Assembly (NCBI GenBank): GCA_002633025.1
Contig: NMRB01000277.1
Location: 286,295-350,294, forward strand
From: Notospermus geniculatus
Lineage: Eukaryota > Nemertea > Pilidiophora > Heteronemertea > Lineidae
Direction of reading: 5' to 3'
Length of the DNA stretch: 64,000 nucleotides
The number at the start of each line of letters is the position of its first letter. Position 1 is the stretch's first letter. Made by a program: the position numbers and the translations under genes. The notes beneath the pieces are model-generated. The model did not search any database. It was not told where the DNA came from and saw only the letters and a program-made list of their open reading frames with translations. Shown in pieces: positions 42,401 through 53,285 of the stretch.

Positions 42401-45400
42401 GTGAAAAGGGGTCAGTATGACCAAGGCAAGAGGTGTACCACTGTAACAATGGGTTCCCCGTAAAGCTGGGTCAATATGCTTTCCAATGATAATGTGTAGC
42501 CAATTTTGTGCCGCCTGTCTGCCACTGCCCAACGCCTTCGGGTCACTGTGGGGGATTGCTTTTTATATCCTTTCTTGTCATTGTTTTACTCTTAATCTGT
42601 TTTACTCTCAATTATTTGCTTTTACTGTCAGTCCTATTGTTCTTAATCTTCTCCTTTTATATTTCTCTTAAATCTATGTTAAGTGCTTTAGGGCTTGTTT
42701 TTACATTGTATAAAGCACTATAATATATGGTAAATTAAATTAAATTAAATTTANNNNNNNNNNNNNNNNNNNNNNNNNNNNNNNNNNNNNNNNNNNNNNN
42801 NNNNNNNNNNNNNNNNNNNNNNNNNNNNNNNNNNNNNNNNNNNNNNNNNNNNNNNNNNNNNNNNNNNNNNNNNNNNNNNNNNNNNNNNNNNNNNNNNNNN
42901 NNNNNNNNNNNNNNNNNNNNNNNNNNNNNNNNNNNNNNNNNNNNNNNNNNNNNNNNNNNNNNNNNNNNNNNNNNNNNNNNNNNNNNNNNNNNNNNNNNNN
43001 NNNNNNNNNNNNNNNNNNNNNNNNNNNNNNNNNNNNNNNNNNNNNNNNNNNNNNNNNNNNNNNNNNNNNNNNNNNNNNNNNNNNNNNNNNNNNNNNNNNN
43101 NNNNNNNNNNNNNNNNNNNNNNNNNNNNNNNNNNNNNNNNNNNNNNNNNNNNNNNNNNNNNNNNNNNNNNNNNNNNNNNNNNNNNNNNNNNNNNNNNNNN
43201 NNNNNNNNNNNNNNNNNNNNNNNNNNNNNNNNNNNNNNNNNNNNNNNNNNNNNNNNNNNNNNNNNNNNNNNNNNNNNNNNNNNNNNNNNNNNNNNNNNNN
43301 NNNNNNNNNNNNNNNNNNNNNNNNNNNNNNNNNNNNNNNNNNNNNNNNNNNNNNNNNNNNNNNNNNNNNNNNNNNNNNNNNNNNNNNNNNNNNNNNNNNN
43401 NNNNNNNNNNNNNNNNNNNCCCCCCACCCGCTCGGCTCGCTCGCGCCTTCGGCGCTCGCCGACGGTGCCCCCCCCCAACCCAACGGACGTGGCGACGCCC
43501 CTGAATGACATAAGGTTCGATACTTAGTTATTTTCTTGGTCAAGCATTTCAAGTGAACATTCATTTCACTGGTTTATTCCAACTGTAACAAATGGCTTTT
43601 GAGATGCCATTTTCAAAACAATGACGCTCCGTGAAGCATGACTGAGGGAATGTCATCGCGGTATCATTGGAAAGCATATTGACCCTGCTTTATGGAAAAC
43701 CCATTATTATAGTGGTACTAACACCTCTTGGGGTGGTAATATTAACCCCTTTTCACAGGATTAGTTTTTTTCTGAGACACCCTGTATATGATTGATCGAG
43801 TGGTTCTCACATTATGGAACAGAACGCAATATCAGAGACCTGGTAACTCAGGCACCTGAGTTATTAAATCAGGCGCTTGCGTTATTAAGTCAGGCGCCTG
43901 AGATAAAATAAAAACTTCGTCATTGTGATAATTGTACGTTGTCCTTTCCCAGCCACCGTACAAACCTGTCTTTTCCTTGGCCTACTAACGCTGCCATGAT
44001 CGTCTCGTTTTTAGGTTGCGGAACTGAAGAAAATTGGTTTGCCATTACTAAAACGTGCTATAGGCGTAAGTACTTTATTCTATCATCAAGTATCAGTGCA
44101 TGCGCACGAATTCCAGAACAGCAGGGCTAGTGTTGCCATATCCCACATACCAGTAAAAGCTACAGGCCGCGGCTGGAAATCACTTCTGACCTCATGCATT
44201 TTTACTTGGGCGGTTTGTTTATGCATGGTTCTAATAGTAGCAGGCATGCTCCATAATTCAACATGATTCAAACTGCTGTGAAAATCTGCCAAGTCATTAC
44301 TTTTATAACAGGATTGGCGTGATTCATTGGCACACGGATCCGATACTTGTCAGGTACGGGAGGAAAAATATCGAAAACGGACGTGCGTGGACAATTTCCG
44401 CCCTCTGCATTCACTGGCGTGCGCATCAAGTCTACTTTTCTGCGAGGCGAATATCAGGCGTGCACGGAAAAATCCGGACGAATCGCTAGCAGGAGCGATT
44501 CGAAAAATCGGACCGCAGTGGAACTTTGGCTTTCGCATAAAAATACGACGCCAGTGAACACCCCAATGGTATAACTATTTGACCGAATTGGGGGCATTGG
44601 ACACGTATCGGATTCGTGTCGGATCCGTGTGCCAATGAATCACGCTTAAAAAGTGGCTTTTTACATGGTGCGGGTGCGTTGCTGATGGAGACTAGATCGA
44701 GGAGGGTTCGGTTATTTTTCTCCTCCACCTGGCCTCCACCGTCCTCGGGCCAGCCCGGTGGAACGAATTAAAATGTCTCCCGTATCATAGTGCTCGTTTT
44801 ATAGTGCCATAGTGCCACGCCACCTGGATGACGTCACTTGCGGTACTTGCTGTCAATTCCCTGTCACAAAATCACGTGATTTCTCAAATACTGTTCGAGC
44901 GGATAGAAGCATAGTTTATCGATTTTCAGTGATATTTTCGAACTATGTATTTCGTACTTCACACAGAAAAATATTTATCTCCACTTGAGATAAGTGGGGT
45001 GTTAAAGCGCTTTGAAACACAAATATCTTGTATTTGAAATAATACTATCTCGAATCGAGAAAGCATCTGTCTAAATGACAAAACTTGATATATCTGTGAC
45101 ACTACCTGAGACAAAAGGCGTGTTAAGCCTTTCGATACACAACGTATCTCGCGCTTGAGATATCAATAATATCGAACGGAAATATTGGCCATCGCAAACA
45201 AACTGGATCAATGTGGGCCACCAGTTCGACATGACGAGATCAGTTTCTGACTAGCCAACTGGATATTGTCCAGCCATCTCTAAAAAAGTTAACAGTTAAG
45301 GATAAAGTTTTGGGTTTATAGTCTGATGTCATGACTACGGTAGAGGTTATCAGCCGAATGTACACTTTAATCCCAGTCTATCCTGAAAGCTTTCAGTGGA

Positions 45401-48400
45401 ACTCAGAAAGGTTGCCCATTGAGCGCTACAATCTGAGCAGTTCCGACCCATTTATACACCTTGGTGTAGTGAGGCGCGCAAAGAGACATGCCTTAATGCT
45501 GAAGGCAGGTTACACGGCGATTGCCTGCGCTACGACGGCACAGTCGGCATGCAATCATGGTCAGGTCACAAAAACGAAAATATGCACGATCATCGTGGAA
45601 CAGGCAGCATCAGCGAGTAGGGAATCGTAACTTGAGTCAGGTCGACAGCGAATGGATTACGCCGTCGGGATGACACAAAAACTGAATTGGTTCAACTCTT
45701 GCGATTCGTGATCTTTTGACCGGCGACTGACCCCGATCGTCGCAGGCGAGACGCAACTGCAGTCATGTCACACCATATCGGTGACTGATTTGTTCCACGC
45801 GGTCGTGCATCAGGCGGAAAGTGACCCGGAAAAGTATGTCTGCACCTGTTCTGTGCCATCGCAAGGTCGACCTGACATAGCCATGTCAGGTCGAACAGAC
45901 GCCGACTTGTTGTCAAAAGATCGCAGCAAAGTTCTATCAGGCCAATACAAATGACAAAAGACAATTCCCGTGGTTGATGCTCAGTCAAGCATAAATTGGG
46001 TCCACAAGCGTTGAATTGGGCGGTAGTGACACCTATTGGCTAACTTACTGACAGCTCCTGTTAAAACGGCGTGAAACCTAGTAACTTGATGGACGGACAA
46101 CTAAACATAAAACAGTAAATTTGCATGTAGGTTTTTCAGTCATATCTGTGGTTTCATGCAGGCCAGCAGTACACGACTAAGGGAGGCAATGCCAACGGGG
46201 CGAACTGTGTCATACCATTCAAGTACCAAGATCAATGGCGGATGGCATGCATTAAGGGAATGAATGAACCCTGGTGTGCAACTTCCCAGGACTATGATAA
46301 AGACCGAAAATGGGGTTACTGTGTTGGTGAGTAATCTGACTTCTGTGAAGTGAGAGATTGGAAGCGGTTTAAGGTTTTTCAGTGCGGTCCGTGTGCCAGT
46401 GTGACATTACAATAGATTGACGGAATAAGGCGCGACCTTCACAATGACCGACACACAGAGAAACGGTTTCCCAGTGTGTTCCAAACGGAGTCGCACAGAA
46501 AAATGGCCTCACTGAAAAACATTACACCGGCATGACTAGGTGGCGCTATCGTCGATCCGACCAAAAGACGTCACTTTTGTACATTTTCTACACGATTTTC
46601 CCTCCGAAAACATTGTTAGCTTCGCTGGGCTTTGCCAGCGAAGCTTGTAGTCTGCTGCGAGCTGGTGGTAGCAGACGACGCATCGATCCGAATGCAACTG
46701 CGGCCTCAAACCTAGGCTGGATAATGTCTACTACCACTGATTATCTTTATTTGATAGTAAAAGCCATATTTCTGACTGAAAACCGCAGAAAAAATGNCCC
46801 CCCCCCCCCCAGCGGTTGATTCAGGCCAAGAATGAACTGGAAAAAGACTCGAGTTTTAGTAAAACTGGCCTCAACAGACCATTTACTCGCTGGCGATCAG
46901 ATCGCGTAAGATATCACCTGCTGTGCTGCTGGTTGCTACGGTTACACCGAAGGCGATTTCGCAGACGCTGTGCAACGCATGCGAAAAAAGCTTTGTCCGG
47001 ATGCGATGGCAGCATGAAATGACAATGGATTTACATCTGCGCGCGTTGAAAAATCGATCTGGTGTAACCGTAGCAAATATAAAGTCGTCTCCAAATCTGG
47101 CAAATTTTCGACCCCAATCGGGGTCTTCCTCAGGCACTTTCTAGCTTAGATCCCAGAAGTGTAACCGTAGCCGTATATTGTAACACCGGCACTGTTCCGA
47201 ATGAAGTAACCTGATTTGCAACAGGTTTCACCGAAAATTTGCATAAAATTCACATTTTATGCCCCCGACCTCCGAAGTTGGGGGCATTATGTCGAGCCCT
47301 GTGCATCGGTGTTAATGTCGGTGTCCGTTAACATTTTCGTTTACGACAATTATTTTTAGAACGCTTCGAGCGATCAACCTGAATTTTTTTGCGAGGGTTT
47401 GTCTCTATGAGGGGAAGGTTCCTTTCGATGACCAACTCCGCCGCCTAACCAAGATCGCAGCTATGGTGGCCACCTTGAAATGTATTTCCGTCATCTAACT
47501 TTAGAACGCTTTGAGCGATCAACCTGAATTTTTTTTGTGAGGGTTTGTCTCTGTGAGCGGAAGGTTTTCTTCGATGACTAGCTCCGCTGCCCGTCCAAGA
47601 TGGTGGTCATATTGAATTCCATTTCTTGCCAATCAACTTAAGAATGCTTTGACCGATCAACCTGAAATTTTTGGTGAGAGTTTGTTGCTATTAGTATTAT
47701 AGGGGAATGTTCCTGTCAATGGCAAGCTACGCCGCACATCCAAGATGCTGGCTATGGTCGCCCAAAATCGCGTCCGTAGCCTTTAGATGACGAAAGGTAC
47801 CCGCATGAGATTATTCTGCGAGGAAACGTCAGCGATTAATGAGTGTACAGACCGAGCAAATCATTTTGTGTCTTGAATCTGAATTAAGAAAAGTTGTAGA
47901 GGCCTACGTGTCTAACGCATGGCCCTAAAACTTAAAGCGAATGGCTCGCGGGGTTTGTTAACAGTTGTTTGTTGACATGTCCTCAAATCAAGCGCCGTTT
48001 TGAGAAAAAGGCGAAAGAAGGATTTTAATTTAGTGGGAAATGCATTAGACAGCCAAACTTTGGAGGCGTATTCTGCAAAAGCTACCGCTTCGAAATCAAT
48101 GTGAATAGTACAAAATGTACATTTTGACCGACTGAATTTGAAACTGTCATTAACCCATTTTAACAAATTTTTAATGGCACCTCGTCCCCAGGTGCACGCT
48201 CGCATATTTGCACAGGTTTTGCCTATGACTGGAGCACGGCTTTGCCTGGAGACTAGGTTCACTCTCTATGGGAGGTACCACCAAAAAATCAAAACAAACC
48301 CCGCGAGCCATTCGCTTTAATCAAAGAAGAGCCAATCGAGACCTTTCTTCAATTCGGATTTGCAGTTTGGTCTAACTCGTCAGTCTGTCTTACAGTTACA

Positions 48401-51400
48401 TGCATTGACCAGGACAATAAAAAAGTAAACGAGGGACAGACATGGACCAAAAATGGAAAGTCTTACTTCTGCGGGAGTGATGGAAAAATAAGACAAAGTG
48501 AGTAACCATGTTGAGCTGGTTAGCTGGCAGCGCAACCGCAAGCAGATCATTTTGTTCACTCACAGATGCTTCAGGTAACCTCCAAAGGTAGCCCTTCCCT
48601 ATTTTTGCGGCTCGATTTTTAGCTGAGACTCGTCGACGTCTGACTGAAAGTGATGCGACTAGTATGACGGACAGCGATTTTAGCGAATTCTTTCATAGAA
48701 ATTAATCTGGTTCAATTACGCAGTCCAGCAGTCCACCACTAGGGGAGGAGCGAACTGCGTCATACCATTCAAGTACAAAGGCCAGTGGCAGTCGTCATGC
48801 ATCAGCGGAGGGTATGACCCCTGGTGTGCAACAACCAAGGACTACGATAAAGACGGAAAATGGGGTTACTGTGTTGGTGAGTAACCAGGGACATATTCAT
48901 AAAACATGCGCAAATTTGCAGTCACGTAAATTTATTGTTTCGCTGCATACATGTATGCATTTTGATTCAATGAGGGCCTACCATACACTTACATGCTCGC
49001 AATGAAAAACCGCAAACATGAATACGGCACCAGGCCAGGTGGACGCGTTACCACATTTTCCCCCAGGGAAGAAAACAAATAGCCTAAAGGCCTGAACCCA
49101 CTGACGCGTTTTCCCGCTGCAGCGGCAGAAAATGCTTTGTTAAAAGGCAGCGGACCGAGAATATAACAAAGGATTTGTCGGGCAGTGATGAAACCGCGGC
49201 GGGAAAACGCGACAGTGGGTTCAGGCCTTAAGAGCTTATTGTCACTTCGTTGCCGACGTCTCAAAACCGCAGCTAAGTATTTTCCTTGTTTGTTATAACA
49301 CTGACTACCTGTTGGCAAAGTGCTAACTCAGAACAGGAATCTTACCAATAAAATTATAATTTTCTTAGTAAGTATCTTAGCTATTTCTTAGTAAGATCTC
49401 AGTAAGAAAAACATTAGTTGTATTTTTCTTAAAAGATTCTTACAAGAAAAATCTTACTAATATTGTTCTTATAAGATTCCTACATGAAACAGTAAAGAAG
49501 ATTTTTCTTAGTAAGATATTGGTAAGAAAAATCTTACAAAGATGTTTCTTGTGAGAATCTTATCAGGAAAATCTTACTAATATTTTTCTAAGAGCTTACT
49601 AAGAAATAGCTAAGATACTTACAAAGACAATAAATAAGATTATTATGCCCTGGGAAGCCATGTCAGGTAGAGATTGGCAAGGACCGGGTTATGCACAGCA
49701 CTGAATGAAAAGGGTAATAGTAGAATCTTAATCGAATATGGGGTTGTCGGGATCTCTCTACACTGGAGATTTGGTTTGAAATTGACATTAAACTCACCAC
49801 TTGGCCACTCTAATTTCTCTACAGCTACATGCATTGACCAGGACAATAAGAAAGTAAACGAGGGGCACACATGGACCAAAGATAGCAAGTCCTACGTTTG
49901 CGGGAGTGATGGAAAAATAAGACAAAGTAAGTGAACATGTTAAGCTTGTTAATGTTAGCTGACGTTACAAATTTGTATTCAAACGTATCATTTGTATTCA
50001 GATAGGCTACCTTGAAGGTAACCTCCATAGGCCTTTCGTTCTGACTCACTTTTTCGTCACGTTAGGACCATACAATAAGGCGCTCCTCCACGTGAGCGTT
50101 TTCTCGTGCGAGTTTGCTCCCAATGGGCAATTCACCATTGTTGGTTTATTACGGATCGTGCCGACACCAATGGCACAAACGATTGTCCATTAGTTTTCTT
50201 GGTGAGTTTCCCATTGAGACGCAACTTGCGCAAGAAAACTCTCACGTGGAGCAGCGCCTATAGAGATAAAACGAAATGCGGATTCAATCCTTCCTAATGG
50301 CTCATATGAATAAAGATTAGCAAATATTTTACCTTCAGATTTGTACAGCATAGTCTAGTGCATTTGTATTGCAAAATTCAAGTAAAAGCATTTACTAGTC
50401 TTTATTCATATGACCCATTGACTGAAAGTGATGCGACCAGCAACATGATGGACAGCGAATTTACCGATACATAGGTTCATAGATGTTCCTCTGGTTTTAT
50501 CACGCAGTCCAGCAATATACGACTAGGGGAGGCAATGCTGCTGGGGCTAAATGTGTCTTACCATTCAAGTACAAAGGTCAATGGCAGTCGTCATGCATCA
50601 GCGGAGGGTATGACCCCTGGTGTGCAACAACCAAGGACTACGATAAAGACGGAAAATGGGGTTACTGTGTTGGTGAGCAAACAAATCCATTCCCCAGCGC
50701 ACCTGGGACTGTATTCACGAAGCTCTCGTTACCTACAGGAGTGCGTAAACTACATATTGTCCATTTGCGGACAACCGATTTTTTACTATCAGCCTGACAA
50801 AGGGTTTGCGTACGCATAAAGTTAGTGAATAACTATTAACTTAATTTATTATCTTTTTTCAAAAAGGTGCTATATTGCAAATGGTGTATTATTTGTAACT
50901 TCTACTTCACTCAGTGCCAAGGAAAAAATTACGCTGTTGCTTGTTGAATTTCCTTTATGATATATCTAATTATTTGATTGACATGATTGTTGTACACCCC
51001 AAGAGGTTATTGAAACTAAACAAACTTTATTGAGAAGAGAAATAAACAGACCTCGCTTAGAGGTTGAAAATAGAAAAAAAATAGAAAAAAACTATTAACT
51101 TAATGAACTTTGTGAATAAGGTCCCTGATGGTTATTCCTATAAACCAAGAGAAAACCCTCTACAATAAAACATGCTTAGAATATAGTTGTGGCGTGACTG
51201 GATCAGTCTGTGAAGATCGACTGGGAAGTAGGAGTAATTATTCCAATAGTCTATCAACAGCGGTGCCGGATGATGTTATCATGATTAATCTTGCGGGTAA
51301 GGTTCTGCGATAAAGGTCATTGTCAAGGTCAAACTTGACTATTTTTTCAAGAGGTCATTATCAACAGGTCATTATCAAGTTCAAACTCGATCATTTATCA

Positions 51401-53285
51401 AGAGGTCATTATCAAGAGGTCATCAAAGGTCATTACCAAGGTCAAGCTTGATAATAAATATCTTCGCCTGTGTAGAGTTAGAGGCATACTATGACCCATA
51501 CTTAGGTTATTGAGGATGCCCATTTCAGGCATGCAATAACCTTGATGATCAGAATCATGGTGTGGCTTATGACAATTTCCATTCTTATTTGAAACTAGTG
51601 GAACCATAAAACATGTTCAATGTCCTCTTTGTTTGGAGGTTTGGTTTGGAACTGGCTTTACACTCGCCACTCGTTCTTCCAGTTACCTGCATGGACCAGG
51701 ACAATAAGCGAGTGAACCAAGGACAGACATGGACCAAAGATGGCAAATCCTACGTTTGTGGGAATGACGGGAACATAAGAGAAAGTAAGTGTAAATGCTG
51801 ATGATGCAGCAACAAAAACATGAACGTACATTGTATACCACGCCTTATTCAGAAGGAACGACAAATGAGGAAGGAACGAAGTCCAAAAACCTTTGGAGCT
51901 AGAGCAATGGTATTTGCACCAAATCTGTAGCAACCTGTTGGGCATAAATCCATATTTTATGAATTAATAGAAAAATTACATTTTATACAATCACATTTTT
52001 CACAATTTTTGAAAAATCTTCCGATTTCTAATTTACTTTCTTTATTATTTTCAACTTACCTGACTGACCAACATCTGCAACTGTTCCATTTTAAAATTTA
52101 AAGAGAATTTAATGCGTCTTTTGACATTTTCTAGAAAATAAATCCCACTCGTACAGTCAAGTAGATAATACATGTATTTCTGAGACTGTCCCTCTTTTAC
52201 AGATTTTTTGGCTGGTCCATATACATTATTCAGAATCATACTTAAGTCTAGGTGTGACACTTTTTGTGTTGAACAAAGGATAAGTGTCACAATTAGATGA
52301 GGCTTAAGTAGTTTTATGAATATGGGCCCTGAAGTATATACCTTGATCAATGAGTCCTGTGGCCTCAACAGACTTTTAGCTATATTGACAGTACGACCTA
52401 ACTTCCTTTTACAATAAAAGCTAATAGGAGCTGTCAGCGAGTTGACCACTAGGTGTCACTAGGACACAATTCAATGCATCTAGCGGACCCAGCCATTATC
52501 GATCGAGCAGCGATCATAATAGATTTCCTGTACATTTGGTCCGCTAAGACTGTGCTGCCATCTGTTAGCAATATGCGCGGCTGACTGCTCCTATTGGTAG
52601 GCCTACTCCTATCCACCAAGTCTGGGAGACATGCATTATCCCTGTTTTGGTATTGTTGAATTCATGGTATTGATGAGGTTTGGCACTGAAAAGACAGGGG
52701 TTGAAGCCTGTCACTTCCGTATTGTGGTGAAATATGAAGATTTTTCAAAATCAAAATTGTGAAAAAAAAAGGAATTTATAAAATGTCGTTTTTCTCTTAA
52801 TTTATTAAAATTGATTTTTGGCAAAACACTGTGGTTCTATGCCCAACATGTTAATCTACAGATTTGGTGCACATACCATTGTTGCTGCTCCAACAGTTTT
52901 TGAGATATTTAGGAAAACTTGGTGTCCTTTTACTTTCACACAAAAGTGTACAAGTATGTTACATGTACTTGAATCAATACTCACGATATTTAAACATTAA
53001 ATATTCAAACAAATCCGGAAGGTTCGGAACCAGAGTGTATTTTACCTACACATAAACGTAGTACCCTGTCTTGTTGGATATCGATCTTGGGTAGAGTTTA
53101 GCTGTACTCAGTTCAATATTATTTACTCGTTCTGATTTTATAATCTAGGTATTCTCTCTCATTCAGGCAACTGCGTCTCTCTGTTCACTTATAAGGGTAT
53201 TGTGTACAAGGACAGGTGCGCTTATACACACGGGTATTTCTGGTGTTACACCGACAAGAACGGAAACAATTGGGAAAAATGCTGA
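39357..53285 (+). CDS. Modular extracellular gene with FN2 and FN1-like exons (partial 5')
   Basis: Twelve exons with consensus GT-AG borders, all phase 1-1. Mini-exons: 39357-39401, 39674-39718, 40387-40437, 44015-44065. FN2: 46162-46326, 48724-48876, 50508-50672. FN1-like: 48396-48497, 49825-49926, 51683-51784. The terminal FN2-like exon 53167-53285 has a TGA stop. An FN1-like exon precedes each FN2 exon from the second onward. FN2 modules bind collagen or glycosaminoglycan in known proteins, and together with disulfide-rich mini-modules they imply a secreted or matrix protein. The signal peptide and first exons are upstream and not identified. Introns are full of MITEs. Exon skipping would keep frame anywhere. 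Host gene identity is not recognised. Confidence 0.78.
39674..39718 (+). CDS. Mini-exon 2 (C-x6-W-x4-C module)
   Basis: 45 nt, same borders as mini-exon 1, phase 1-1. Encodes CSPDQIWKNGKCVG, a near-duplicate of exon 1. Confidence 0.62.
40387..40437 (+). CDS. Mini-exon 3 (C-x6-W-x6-C module)
   Basis: 51 nt, TTTTCAAG acceptor and AGTAAGT donor, phase 1-1. Encodes CAEPFVWNESEKKCKS, the same spacing plus two residues. Confidence 0.55.
40438..40866. other. Intron with CGCTCAGCTGACTTTGA word
   Basis: GGGCTTGCGCTCAGCTGACTT at ~40648 also occurs near 19257. This looks like the edge of a dispersed repeat. Nothing else. Confidence 0.4.
40867..41914 (+). mobile_element. Dispersed element copy B (GCTCACTGG...GTGAGC)
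   Basis: Ungapped relative of 29377-31043, from TTTAGCTCACTGGTGTGAGC to CAGTGAGCACACGGTCCATGG. Four to five ~145-bp modules with (A/T)TGGCC(G/T)CCAGGTGGC. Sits in the intron between mini-exons 3 and 4. Confidence 0.8.
42520..42753 (+). repeat. LINE-like 3' tail with (TAAAT)n
   Basis: GCCCAACGCCTTCGGGTCAC, a T-rich stretch, AAGTGCTTTAGGGC...ATAAAGCACTATAATA and then (TTAAA)n resemble the 3' UTR and microsatellite tail of CR1/L2-type LINEs. Runs into the gap, so the 5' side and extent are unknown. Confidence 0.45.
42754..43419. other. Assembly gap (N)
   Basis: 666 N, followed by a C-rich, GC-skewed patch (43420-43500) with CGCTCG/GGCGCT words. Confidence 0.99.
44015..44065 (+). CDS. Mini-exon 4 (C-x6-W-x6-C module)
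   Basis: 51 nt, TTTTTAG acceptor and CGTAAGT donor, phase 1-1. Encodes CGTEENWFAITKTCYR, with the same cysteine/tryptophan spacing as mini-exon 3. Confidence 0.5.
44317..44645. mobile_element. 329-bp MITE, GCGTGATTCATTGGCACACG ends
   Basis: GCGTGATTCATTGGCACACG at the left and CGTGTGCCAATGAATCACGC at the right are perfect 20-bp inverted repeats, continued by GATCCGA on both arms. No ORF of its own. Confidence 0.8.
44646..46161. other. Intron; no element boundaries resolved
   Basis: Contains GAGATA/TATCTC-rich repeats at ~44985-45165 (ATCTCAAGTGGAG, AAAGGCGTGTTAAGCC) and a GC-rich stretch 45470-45960 with scattered short inverted repeats. No exon-like frame with matching phase was found. Confidence 0.4.
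46162..46326 (+). CDS. FN2 exon 1
   Basis: 165 nt, phase 1-1. C-x2-PF-x-Y-x7-C...WC-x4-DYDKDRKW-x-YC matches the fibronectin type II signature with all four Cys (CVIPFKYQDQWRMAC, EPWCATSQDYDKD, GYC). Confidence 0.88.
46327..46933. other. Intron with single-N/poly-C join at 46798
   Basis: Single N at 46798 abuts a C homopolymer, as at other joins. No element recognised. Confidence 0.4.
46934..47075. mobile_element. 142-bp TIR element, TGCTACGGTTACACC ends
   Basis: TGCTACGGTTACACC (46934) and GGTGTAACCGTAGCA (to 47075) are perfect inverted repeats. GTAACCGTAGC recurs at 47161. It is followed by a CGACCCC-n-GGGGTCTTCCTCAGGCAC hairpin (47109-47138) shared with 60213-60245. Confidence 0.6.
47250..47770 (+). 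repeat. ~165-bp tandem repeat unit, three copies
   Basis: Units start near TTTAGAACGCTT(C/T)GAGCGATCAA, followed by CCTGAATTTTTTT-x-GAGGGTTTGT, TCGATGAC(C/T)A and CAAGAT(C/G). The third unit is more diverged. The upstream edge has a palindrome ATGCCCCCGAC...GTTGGGGGCAT (47259-47288). Non-coding. Confidence 0.75.
47936..48316. mobile_element. 381-bp MITE, AGCGAATGGCTCGCGG ends, TTAA TSD
   Basis: AGCGAATGGCTCGCGGGGTT and AACCCCGCGAGCCATTCGCT are perfect inverted ends flanked by TTAA (47932-47935, 48317-48320), as for piggyBac/Kolobok-type elements. Confidence 0.82.
48396..48497 (+). CDS. FN1-like exon 1
   Basis: 102 nt, phase 1-1. TCIDQDNKKVNEGQTWTKNG then KSYFCGSDGKIRQ resembles the first half of a fibronectin type I module (C-x-D-x...V-x2-G-x-TW...C). 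Only two Cys are present, so it is a reduced or divergent finger. Confidence 0.6.
48724..48876 (+). CDS. FN2 exon 2 (12-nt deletion)
   Basis: 153 nt, phase 1-1. The full four-Cys FN2 pattern is kept, but four residues before the first Cys are missing relative to exons 1 and 3 (in-frame 12-nt deletion in the GGNA(A/N)GA segment). Confidence 0.85.
49089..49227. mobile_element. 139-bp MITE, GGCCTGAACCCACT ends
   Basis: GGCCTGAACCCACTG and CAGTGGGTTCAGGCC are inverted ends; the arms continue with CGCGTTTTCCCGC/GCGGGAAAACGCG. Simple intronic palindrome. Confidence 0.75.
49345..49640. mobile_element. Palindromic TTCTTAGTAAGAT-rich element
   Basis: Arms AAGTATCTTAGCTATTTCTT (49370) and AAGAAATAGCTAAGATACTT (49602) are complementary. 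The interior alternates TTCTTA-x-TAAGA words in both directions. AT-rich foldback. Confidence 0.65.
49825..49926 (+). CDS. FN1-like exon 2
   Basis: 102 nt, phase 1-1. TCIDQDNKKVNEGHTWTKDS then KSYVCGSDGKIRQ, nearly identical to FN1-like exon 1. Confidence 0.62.
50078..50260. mobile_element. ~183-bp MITE, AGGCGCT-CCACGTGAG ends
   Basis: GGCGCTCCTCCACGTGAGCG at the left is mirrored by CTCTCACGTGGAGCAGCGCC at the right, with one indel. Arms include TTTTCT(C/T)G(T/C)GC(G/A)AGTT. Confidence 0.65.
50508..50672 (+). CDS. FN2 exon 3
   Basis: 165 nt, phase 1-1. CVLPFKYKGQWQSSC, YDPWCATTKDYDKDGKWGYC. From the first Cys onward it is almost identical in nucleotides to FN2 exon 2, showing recent duplication. 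Confidence 0.88.
50703..51127. mobile_element. TIR element, GGGAC-TATTCAC ends
   Basis: GGGACTGTATTCACGAAG at the left and CTTTGTGAATAAGGTCCC at the right are imperfect inverted repeats. Arms include AACTATTAACTTAAT words. Its right part is also present at the start of the duplicated block after 53761. Confidence 0.55.
51683..51784 (+). CDS. FN1-like exon 3
   Basis: 102 nt, phase 1-1. TCMDQDNKRVNQGQTWTKDG then KSYVCGNDGNIRE. Confidence 0.6.
52426..52592. mobile_element. 167-bp MITE, AGGAGC ends, present only in copy 1
   Basis: AGGAGCTGTC...GACTGCTCCT ends with AT on both sides. Copy 2 has the uninterrupted AAAGCTAATTGGTAGG at 55215-55230. The same family occurs at 53459 and 56732 (ATAGGAGCTGTC). 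Confidence 0.75.
53167..53285 (+). CDS. Terminal FN2-like exon with stop
   Basis: CATTCAG acceptor, phase 1 entry. CVSLFTYKGIVYKDRC, HGYFWCYTDKNGNNWEKC, TGA. Cys and WC positions match FN2, but the PF is LF and the DYD block is lost. The sixth base of the final Cys codon is followed at once by the stop, so the protein ends on the last FN2 cysteine. Confidence 0.7.

Larger units (their letters stand above)
42373..43784. mobile_element. Mariner-type element, CAGGGTGTCCCAGAAAAA ends, with gap
   Basis: Left CAGGGTGTCCCAGAAAAAAA and right TTTTTTTCTGAGACACCCTG are inverted with TA flanks (42371-42372, 43785-43786). Arms extend through AAAAGGGGTCAGTAT/GGTTAATA and GGGTCAATATGCTTTCCAATG (mirrored near 43672). 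Inside are a LINE-like 3' tail and a 666-N gap. Confidence 0.8.
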
